This document shows positions 5,898 through 10,772 of a stretch of 10,772 nt of DNA, piece by piece. How positions within the stretch are numbered: position 1 is the stretch's first letter; every line of letters starts with the position of its first letter. The stretch comes from an uncultured Ruminococcus sp. GTDB taxonomy: Bacteria > Bacillota > Clostridia > Oscillospirales > Ruminococcaceae. The notes beneath the pieces are model-generated. The model made no database searches. It had not been told where the DNA came from and saw nothing but the letters and a program-made list of their open reading frames with translations. Position numbers and translations under genes: made by a program. The DNA lies in contig CAMWLD010000043.1 of the NCBI GenBank assembly GCA_947175005.1, positions 1-10,772 on the forward strand. Direction: 5' to 3'.

Positions 5898-6410
5898 TTA
5901 CGCAGCCTCTTCTGCTGCCTTCTTCTCCTGAAGAGCCTGAAGAGTTGCAGCCAGCTTCTGCATAGGACCTTGCAGAGAACCAACCAGCTGTGCCAGCAGC
6001 ACATCCTTGGAAGGGATCTTGGAAAGAGCGGTAACGCCCTTCTCGTCGTAGATGACCCCGTCAACAAAGCCTGCCTTCAGGTTGAACTTGTCGTCATGGT
6101 CGCTTGCGAACTTGCCGAGAATTCTTGCGGGAGCAGTCTGGTCGCTGTCGGAAAGACCGATAGCCGTAGCACCCTCGAGAACGCCCTCCAGTCCCTCAAT
6201 TCCTGCCTCTTTAAGAGCAAGACGAAGCATGGTGTTCTTCTCAACGAAGTAGTTTACCCCTGCCTCTCTGAGGTCTCTTCTGAGCTTGGTGTCATCCTCA
6301 ACGGTGATACCGCTGTAGTCAACGAGAACGCCTGCGCAGGAGGATTTAAGGAGATTTGCTATCTCCGTCACTCTTGCCTTTTTGCTTTCAAGAATCTTCT
6401 CACTTGCCAT
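5898..6410 (-). CDS. rplJ: 50S ribosomal protein L10
   Basis: L10 anchors L7/L12 dimers to the 23S rRNA stalk base and is the usual autoregulator of its own operon. The product is 170 aa. MASEKILESKKARVTEIANLLKSSCAGVLVDYSGITVEDDTKLRRDLREAGVNYFVEKNTMLRLALKEAG is the rRNA-binding globular domain. The C-terminal helix (MQKLAATLQALQEKKAAEEAA) binds L7/L12. The start has GGAGGTG about nine bases upstream. The gene is preceded by an L10-type leader with an intrinsic terminator and a perfect promoter. rplK and rplA, which commonly precede rplJ, are absent here; a GNAT gene lies upstream instead. Confidence 0.97.
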   Translation of the reverse strand: MASEKILESKKARVTEIANLLKSSCAGVLVDYSGITVEDDTKLRRDLREAGVNYFVEKNTMLRLALKEAGIEGLEGVLEGATAIGLSDSDQTAPARILGKFASDHDDKFNLKAGFVDGVIYDEKGVTALSKIPSKDVLLAQLVGSLQGPMQKLAATLQALQEKKAAEEAA

Positions 6411-6463
6411 AAATTTTCACCTCCGATAAGGTCAAAAGTTATGCTATCCTTTCAAAAGCTTCA

Positions 6464-6507
6464 CAAAAGAAAAGCCTTTCCCGACTGTATTCAAGGCGGG
6501 AAAGGGC
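6464..6507 (-). terminator. Leader terminator (attenuator) upstream of rplJ
   Basis: Read on the minus strand, CCTTTCCCG (6497-6505) pairs with CGGGAAAGG (6475-6483) around a 13-base loop and is followed by TTTTCTTTT (6465-6473). It lies about 55 nt before the rplJ start and after the L10-type leader, so it can stop transcription before the structural genes. Its 3' arm and loop contain the ACAGTCGG sequence that also opens the upstream leader. Confidence 0.82.
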
Positions 6508-6531
6508 GTACTTTACTTTATTAAGTAATTT

Positions 6532-6596
6532 ACAGCGATCCTTCCTCGGTCGGATTTACAAGGGCTTTTGCTTGCAAAAGTCACATTACCGACTGT
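6532..6596 (-). ncRNA. L10-type ribosomal protein leader (cis-regulatory RNA)
   Basis: Read on the minus strand the leader starts AAAGACAGTCGG and closes with CCGACCGAGG...CGCTGT. ACAG (6593-6596) pairs with CTGT (6532-6535) and GTCGG (6589-6593) with CCGAC (6549-6553). They enclose a CTTTTG/CAAAAG hairpin (about 6566-6581). This layout, just after a promoter and before rplJ, agrees with the L10 leader class in which excess L10-L12 complex binds the RNA and represses the operon. The assignment rests on position and architecture; no covariance search was run. Confidence 0.75.
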
Positions 6597-6632
6597 CTTT
6601 AGAATACGATAGCGTGTTTTATCAACTTTAAT

Positions 6633-6661
6633 ATTATATCACGTCTTTTATATTTTGTCAA
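6633..6661 (-). promoter_or_regulatory. Perfect sigma-A promoter of rplJ-rplL
   Basis: Read on the minus strand, TTGACA (6656-6661) and TATAAT (6633-6638) are both exact consensus with a 17-base spacer. Transcription would start near 6626, giving a leader of about 215 nt. The -35 box contains the TGA stop codon of the upstream GNAT gene (6658-6660), so the promoter is fused to the end of that gene. An A-rich run precedes the -35 box like an UP element. Confidence 0.93.
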
Positions 6662-8133
6662 GGGTTTTTTGGAAATTTTTTATTTTTTTGAGAAAAAGGT
6701 TTTATTTCCTTTGAAAACGTAAATCCCGCTCTTTTCACGCCGTCTCCCGTCATATATTGGGTGGGTTCGGAAGCTTTATATCCGCATTTTTCATAAAGCC
6801 TTCTTGCGGGCATATTATCCTCTGTGGTATGAATACAGATACATTCCTTGCCTGCGCCATGCAAAAACTTCTCCGCATATCCTACCGCATATTCACCTAC
6901 TCCCCTGCGGTGAAACGCCGTATCCACCGCAAGCATTGACAGCCACCCGCAATTCCCCTCCGCAAGTCCGTTTATCTTCATATACCCGCAGGGCACAACC
7001 TCTTTTAATATAAGAAAATGCCTTTCGTCGGGGTCGTTTGCGGATAACATCGCCCTGAAATCCTCAAAGGGAATTTCGTTTCCGTGAAGCGTGTCACGAT
7101 TTTTTTCATATATCATTGCTGCATAGCGCACATATCTGTTTGCATTACCCGCCGTAAGGGTGATCACGGAAAGATCGCCCATATCCTTTTCAAACATGAT
7201 CTCCCCCTCGTTATTCATGCCCTCCCATTCCTCAAAGGGACGGCGTTCAAACCCCGCCTTTCGCTGAAGCCAAAGAGAGGGCGTGTTATCCGCATCCACA
7301 TAGCACCGCAGTCTCCTGCACCACCTGCCGCGCAGTGTTTCCTCCGCAGTTTTCAGCATTTTTTCCGCAATATGCCTGCGGCGGTATTCACGGGAAACAA
7401 ACAGATCACCGTAATACCACAGTCCCCTGTCGGTTTTGTTTTGCAGACAGAATATCCTGCCCACGACCTGCCCGAATTCATTTTCGGCGATCACATTAAA
7501 GCAGTCGCTTTCGGTTTTTCCCAAATGAACAAAGTGCACCGCCCTGTCGGAAAATGAGGGGCTTCTCCACTGGGCTTCTGCTATATCCTCGGAAAGCTTC
7601 GGCGTTAGAAAATCGCTGACATATATGTTAATATTTTCGCTCACTACTCCCCTTTCGTAAATTTCCAGCCCGTTATCGGGGGACTTTTCCCTTGTATCCA
7701 CAAAACCCATTGCCTCCCAAAAAGGCTTGCCCGTTACGGGGTCGGCGGTAAGGTACATTCGCCGGGTGCCCTTTTTTTCAAAAAAGTTTTCCGTAAATCT
7801 AAACATTTTCCTGCCATAACCCCTCCTGCGAAATTCGGGGGAAACGTAAAACTCCATAACATACCCGTACCCCGGCTTTATAAAGCCCTTATCGCCTTCC
7901 CTGTCAATTTTCCCGTACAAAAAGCCCATAGGGCAGCCCTCCGCAAAGCACAGCCGCAATATCCTGCCGTCCTCCGACTGCCGCTTTATAATGCTGTCCG
8001 TCCACTTTTTCAGCTTTTCTTTATCGGTGCAGCGGTTCTGGTGCACGTCAAGTTCCTCCGAATACATCTGCATAAGCCGATGAAAGTGCTCCGCATTTTC
8101 CTGTGTTACCACTTTGAATATAGGTTCGTTCAT
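6658..8133 (-). CDS. Triple-domain GNAT acetyltransferase
   Basis: This 491-aa cytoplasmic protein has three consecutive GNAT acyl-CoA N-acyltransferase units, and the substrate is unknown. Unit 1 (about 1-165) has MEFYVSPEFRRRGYG (motif A, residues 102-107) and PFWEAMGF. Unit 2 (about 170-315) has GDLFVSREYRRRHIA (251-256, with His in place of the first Gly of RxxGxG) and PSLWLQRKAGF. Unit 3 (about 320-475) has LSMLAVDTAFHRRGVG (408-413) and NMPARRLYEKCGY. All three keep the C-terminal (L/W)...(G)F/Y signature, so at least units 1 and 3 look able to bind acetyl-CoA. The start is well supported by AAAGGAG seven bases upstream. Single or paired GNAT domains are the norm; three are uncommon. 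The gene has its own promoter and an attenuator-like leader. An antibiotic- or toxin-modifying role is possible but unproven. Confidence 0.9.
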   Translation of the reverse strand: MNEPIFKVVTQENAEHFHRLMQMYSEELDVHQNRCTDKEKLKKWTDSIIKRQSEDGRILRLCFAEGCPMGFLYGKIDREGDKGFIKPGYGYVMEFYVSPEFRRRGYGRKMFRFTENFFEKKGTRRMYLTADPVTGKPFWEAMGFVDTREKSPDNGLEIYERGVVSENINIYVSDFLTPKLSEDIAEAQWRSPSFSDRAVHFVHLGKTESDCFNVIAENEFGQVVGRIFCLQNKTDRGLWYYGDLFVSREYRRRHIAEKMLKTAEETLRGRWCRRLRCYVDADNTPSLWLQRKAGFERRPFEEWEGMNNEGEIMFEKDMGDLSVITLTAGNANRYVRYAAMIYEKNRDTLHGNEIPFEDFRAMLSANDPDERHFLILKEVVPCGYMKINGLAEGNCGWLSMLAVDTAFHRRGVGEYAVGYAEKFLHGAGKECICIHTTEDNMPARRLYEKCGYKASEPTQYMTGDGVKRAGFTFSKEIKPFSQKNKKFPKNP

Positions 8134-8160
8134 ACAAAAACTCCTTTAACTTTGTCGGTC

Positions 8161-8189
8161 AAAAAAAGTGTTCCCGCAAAGGGGAACAC
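8161..8189 (-). terminator. Intrinsic terminator in the leader of the triple-GNAT gene
   Basis: GTGTTCCC (8168-8175) and GGGAACAC (8182-8189) form a perfect 8-bp stem around GCAAAG. On the minus strand the stem is followed by seven Ts (8161-8167). It lies after the promoter at 8308-8336 and 28 bases before the GNAT start codon, the position of a transcription attenuator. Confidence 0.85.
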
Positions 8190-8225
8190 ATAAAATTCAT
8201 CAAATACGTTTACGGCTGCGACCGC

Positions 8226-8276
8226 TCAAAGCCCAAAGCGTGAATGACGGATATTCCCTTTACGAAAATTTACCAT
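8226..8276 (-). CDS. Candidate 16-codon leader peptide
   Basis: This small open frame lies inside the leader of the triple-GNAT gene and encodes MVNFRKGNIRHSRFGL. It is strongly basic (four Arg/Lys plus one His in the central part). The start codon ATG 8274-8276 is preceded by AGGCAGGTGA, a reasonable ribosome site. The start region is enclosed by a hairpin (8240-8247 with 8278-8285) that could mask that site. The frame ends 37 bases before the leader terminator. Its position resembles leader peptides that control antibiotic-response genes by ribosome stalling. No homologue is recognised, and a frame this short could arise by chance. Confidence 0.5.
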   Translation of the reverse strand: MVNFRKGNIRHSRFGL

Positions 8277-8307
8277 ATCATTCACCTGCCTTTCGCTTGA
8301 TAACCAA

Positions 8308-8336
8308 AGTATAGCATAATTTTATATGAATGTCAA
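8308..8336 (-). promoter_or_regulatory. Sigma-A promoter of the triple-GNAT gene
   Basis: Read on the minus strand, TTGACA (8331-8336) and TATACT (8308-8313) are separated by 17 bases. Transcription would start near 8301, about 168 nt before the GNAT start codon. The -35 box contains the TGA stop codon of the amidohydrolase (8333-8335), the same arrangement as the rplJ promoter. Confidence 0.88.
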
Positions 8337-9097
8337 GGGTTTTTCGGGAATTTTATCCCGTAAATTTTCACGGCATTACCATACATCAACCGCTCTCTCT
8401 CATACTCCGAAATATTCAGAGACAAGGCAAATCCTATATGCTCCGCCTGTCCGCAGCAGCCGTAGTCCGAACCGAAAATAAACCTGTCGGGGCTTATGTG
8501 CACCGCCCTTTCCAGTGCAGCCTTAACGCTTGCCCCGCCCTCAGCAAGACTTGATATGTCAAAATACACATTCGGACATTCCATAAGCACGTCAAAGCAT
8601 TCCGTCAAATCCGGGTAACAGCAGTGACAGCAAACAACAGTAACATCCGCATAAGCCTTTGCAGCTTTCCTTATTATTTCGGGAGACGTATATTCCGGAG
8701 CGCTCCACCCCGTATGAAACAGCAAGGGAACATCATACCTTTGAGCAATTTCAAAAACAGGATTCAAGCTGCCGTCATTCGGATAAATCGGTTCATGACC
8801 GCTGTATATTTTTATGCCGACAATAATGCCGCCTGCAATATATTTTTCCAAAGCCTCCAGCTGTGCGGCATAGTCAATAAAAGGACTTATCCCCCCTATA
8901 ACATCCACCTCACCGCAGCCGCCAAAAAGCTCTGCGCACTCCTCCAAAGACCCGATATCGCTTGATATTTCCGAATCGGAGATAACTATCCCGTGACAAA
9001 TTCCATTCCGCTTCATCTCGGCAAGCAGAGCATTTTTCTTTTCGCAAAGGGACGGAAAGTTTACGGGCAGGTGCATATGAGCGTCAATTATTTTCAT
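8333..9097 (-). CDS. Amidohydrolase-2 family metal-dependent hydrolase
   Basis: This 254-aa TIM-barrel hydrolase belongs to the amidohydrolase-2 (PF04909-like) group, which covers decarboxylases and hydrolases of small carbon compounds; its substrate is unknown. Metal ligands are visible: DAHMH (His7, His9), LLFHTG (His128), CCHCC (His158) and FGSDYG (Asp211). The family's terminal N-A-x-x-x-(Y/F)G signature is seen as YGNAVKIYG. The protein ends KFPKNP because its stop codon lies inside the next promoter. The ATG has AGGAGG about 11 bases upstream inside the preceding GNAT gene, whose end it overlaps by 14 bases, so the two are likely translationally coupled. Confidence 0.9.
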   Translation of the reverse strand: MKIIDAHMHLPVNFPSLCEKKNALLAEMKRNGICHGIVISDSEISSDIGSLEECAELFGGCGEVDVIGGISPFIDYAAQLEALEKYIAGGIIVGIKIYSGHEPIYPNDGSLNPVFEIAQRYDVPLLFHTGWSAPEYTSPEIIRKAAKAYADVTVVCCHCCYPDLTECFDVLMECPNVYFDISSLAEGGASVKAALERAVHISPDRFIFGSDYGCCGQAEHIGFALSLNISEYERERLMYGNAVKIYGIKFPKNP

Positions 9098-9575
9098 TAT
9101 TGCAAACGCCTCCTATGACCTTTACAAGAAACAAGCAGGGATTATCCTCGTTCCAGTAATCGGGAAAAACCTCCAGCGGCAAAAATCCCTCTTTCCCATA
9201 AAACGCCCTTGTCCGTTCATAAGGTTCATATTCGGCAGATTCGTCAAGGGTCTTTACCGTTAAAAAAAACATTCCACGTGCACGGCAAAATTCCACGCAA
9301 GCCATTGTCAGCAAATGTCCCCCGCCCTGCCTGTGGTATTTTTTCAAAACCCCCAAATTATATATCTCGGCAGTATATTCATTGTGAATTTTCAGCACAG
9401 CAAAGCCAATGCACTCATCCTTGTCAAATGCCGCAAAAAAGGGCATATTACGGTGACTCACCGCTTTAACGGCAATATCCTCCGGCGGACTGAACCATTC
9501 GGGCAGGCTGCCCATAATATCAAGAGTTATTTTTTCCTTTTCACTTTCGGACGTGACCATTTTGACCGTTATCAT
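9084..9575 (-). CDS. GNAT family N-acetyltransferase
   Basis: This is a single-domain GNAT acetyltransferase of 163 aa. After GSLPEWFSPPEDI come FFAAFDKDECIGFAVL and TAEIYNLGVLKKYHRQGGGHLL, whose RQGGG region is the acetyl-CoA pyrophosphate loop. Then follow VKTLDES...Y..TRAFYGKEGFLPLEVFPDYW and NPCLFLVKVI. This set (LPxWF, VKTL, TRxFYxxxGF, NPCL) looks like one recurrent GNAT subfamily; its acceptor substrate is not known to me. The start has GGAGG, which lies in the last codons of the lipoprotein gene only two bases upstream. The amidohydrolase starts before this gene ends. Confidence 0.92.
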   Translation of the reverse strand: MITVKMVTSESEKEKITLDIMGSLPEWFSPPEDIAVKAVSHRNMPFFAAFDKDECIGFAVLKIHNEYTAEIYNLGVLKKYHRQGGGHLLTMACVEFCRARGMFFLTVKTLDESAEYEPYERTRAFYGKEGFLPLEVFPDYWNEDNPCLFLVKVIGGVCNNENN

Positions 9576-9577
9576 TT

Positions 9578-10315
9578 TTATTCCTCCGTTATTAATTCTT
9601 CAGACCAATAGCCATGAAGTGAACTGTAAAATCTGTCAAATGCTTCGTAATGGAGCTTATAATACAATCCGGCGGCTAAATCGGCTGTACCCGGATCATT
9701 GTAACTGTAATAATAATCCTCTTCCGCTCCATACAAAAGAACAAACTGTTCATTTCCGCTATTATCATATCTTATTCCATAGCACCTTTCATGACTGCAT
9801 TGTGATTGTACAGCATCAACTCTGACCCCCTCAATACCTTGATAATGGCACTCAATAACCGTGCCGTCTATCTGTAATAATGTCTTATAATATTCGGTCA
9901 GTATATTTTCGGGAACAGAGATCAGGTCTTTTTCCGTAAATACATTTCCTCCCAGCGGCTCAAAATCTATTTCGGAGCATACCGCTTCTTCAAGTCTGTC
10001 ATAAACCTCGGGTATCTCATAAATTTCATCGGGAGCAATGTTCCCGAAATCGTACATTTTCATTTCGCCCTTATTTGTTATATAACATCCGAAAATATTT
10101 GCGTCGTCATATTGATGTGAAGTAACAAAAACAATTTCGGGCATATTTTCGGCCAAAGCGTTAAGCTCCTCATCGGATAACGTTTCCGCAGCCGTTTCCG
10201 AAACAGCAGCTTCCTCCGTGATCTCCTCTGCCGTATTACAACCCGAAAGTATCATTACAGCACTCAAGCTCAAAATAAAGCATAAGATCGGTTGTTTTAT
10301 CTTTCCTAAAAACAT
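9578..10315 (-). CDS. Putative lipoprotein of unknown function
   Basis: This is a 245-aa secreted lipoprotein. A basic N-terminus (MFLGKIKQ) precedes a hydrophobic stretch ending in the lipobox LSGC, so Cys26 would be lipidated. An Ala/Glu-rich linker follows (EEITEEAAVSETAAET), then a soluble domain of about 190 residues with several Cys (AVCSEID, IECHY, QCSHERCYG) and many Tyr near the end (EEDYYYSYNDPG). I recognise no family. The ATG at 10313-10315 has AGGAG seven bases upstream; an in-frame ATG 14 codons earlier lacks a ribosome site. The stop is two bases before the GNAT start, so the pair is an operon. The upstream gap of 113 bp holds no promoter I trust. Confidence 0.82.
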   Translation of the reverse strand: MFLGKIKQPILCFILSLSAVMILSGCNTAEEITEEAAVSETAAETLSDEELNALAENMPEIVFVTSHQYDDANIFGCYITNKGEMKMYDFGNIAPDEIYEIPEVYDRLEEAVCSEIDFEPLGGNVFTEKDLISVPENILTEYYKTLLQIDGTVIECHYQGIEGVRVDAVQSQCSHERCYGIRYDNSGNEQFVLLYGAEEDYYYSYNDPGTADLAAGLYYKLHYEAFDRFYSSLHGYWSEELITEE

Positions 10316-10428
10316 AGAATTACTCCTAAAGAATATATAAAAATAATCTTTTACCAAAACTCGTTTTTGTTCAGCCTCGGCGGTTTTGCATTTGCCGCCA
10401 AAACAGCGATCGGCAATATTGCAATTTG

Positions 10429-10772
10429 TCAGACTTTTTGTTCATTCAGAATCTCATCAAGCAGCTCTGACGCCTTTTTGTATGTTGAGTTTCTCCCGAT
10501 TATCTGTCTTAGTATCTCACAGGCGCCCTCCCGGTCGCCCCCCAGTTCCATAAGCATTTTAGCGTATTCATAGCCTATCATATCTCCCTTGGGATTTTCC
10601 TTAAAGGCATTCTCAATGCATTCAAAAGCCTTTTCCGTCATACCCTTTTTCATATAACATTTATGCAACATCGCATACGCCCCCGCATGAGGATAAAGCC
10701 GGGTTGATTTATTAAGCAGCTCTGCTGCATTCTCGGTCTCCCCCTTGCATAGCTTCTCCCGTCCCCTGTAAT
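10429..10772 (-). CDS. TPR-repeat protein, C-terminal part (5' end outside window)
   Basis: The frame is open from the window edge to a TGA at 10429-10431; 113 residues are visible. The internal Met at 10669-10671 is unlikely to be the start because the helical pattern continues upstream (GETENAAELLNKSTRLYPHAGAYAMLHKCYMKKG). Helix pairs with TPR spacing are visible: AYAMLHKCYMKKGMTEKAFECIENAFKENP and GYEYAKMLMELGGDREGACEILRQIIGRN, then a closing helix ASELLDEILNEQ. The role would be protein-protein interaction; the partner is unknown. It lies 113 bp upstream of the lipoprotein gene on the same strand. Confidence 0.8.
   Translation of the reverse strand, partial: YRGREKLCKGETENAAELLNKSTRLYPHAGAYAMLHKCYMKKGMTEKAFECIENAFKENPKGDMIGYEYAKMLMELGGDREGACEILRQIIGRNSTYKKASELLDEILNEQKV

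Noticed and set aside
5781..6524. 247-codon plus-strand open frame
   Set aside because: It runs antisense across rplJ and the structured rplJ-rplL spacer and ends inside the leader terminator; it is a shadow.
10316..10357. Longer N-terminus for the lipoprotein
   Set aside because: The upstream ATG lacks a ribosome site, while the ATG at 10313-10315 has AGGAG at seven bases and gives a normal lipoprotein signal.
10316..10428. Terminator or promoter between the TPR and lipoprotein genes
   Set aside because: A weak GGCGG/CCGCC hairpin lacks a U tract, and the AT-rich TATATT has no -35 box at proper spacing.

Overview
The window looks like a chromosomal segment from a gut or rumen Clostridia (Ruminococcus / Oscillospiraceae-like; inferred, not searched). 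The signs are Firmicutes-type AGGAGG ribosome binding sites, three near-perfect sigma-A promoters (TTGACA, 17-nt spacer, TATAAT-like), U-tract terminators, Mini-ribonuclease III, and an L10-type leader ahead of rplJ-rplL. Coding density is high and no gene-free stretch exceeds 300 bases. I see no tRNA, rRNA, CRISPR array, IS element or phage gene.

Left half, plus strand (1-5276). The window opens inside obgE, the ribosome-assembly GTPase. Three accessory genes follow: two small paralogous membrane proteins built from a 56-residue repeat (574-936, 975-1487) and a 140-aa soluble protein of unknown function (1557-1979). Then come a Nudix hydrolase, mrnC (23S rRNA maturation), an MBL-fold hydrolase overlapping mrnC by ATGA, and yebC (translation factor) two bases further on. 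mrnC-MBL-yebC is probably one translationally coupled unit. A sugar-1-phosphate transferase (4620-5276) has its own consensus promoter and about 110 nt of leader. It ends at a hairpin that can work in both directions.

Right half, minus strand (5383-10772, read right to left). A truncated TPR protein lies at the window edge. It is followed by a tight cluster of lipoprotein, GNAT acetyltransferase and amidohydrolase, in which each start is spaced 2 bp from, or overlaps, the previous stop. A strong promoter overlapping the amidohydrolase stop codon drives a leader with a possible 16-codon basic upstream ORF and an intrinsic terminator, ahead of a 491-aa protein with three GNAT domains. A perfect consensus promoter overlapping that gene's stop codon drives rplJ-rplL through an L10-type leader with a terminator. 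rplL ends at its own terminator, convergent with the sugar transferase, so rpoB does not follow it.

The most interesting signals are these: the attenuator-like leader of the triple-GNAT gene; the two promoters whose -35 box contains the preceding gene's stop codon, giving both proteins the same FPKNP tail; a large symmetric palindrome plus two more hairpins between rplJ and rplL; and the repeat-built membrane protein pair after obgE.
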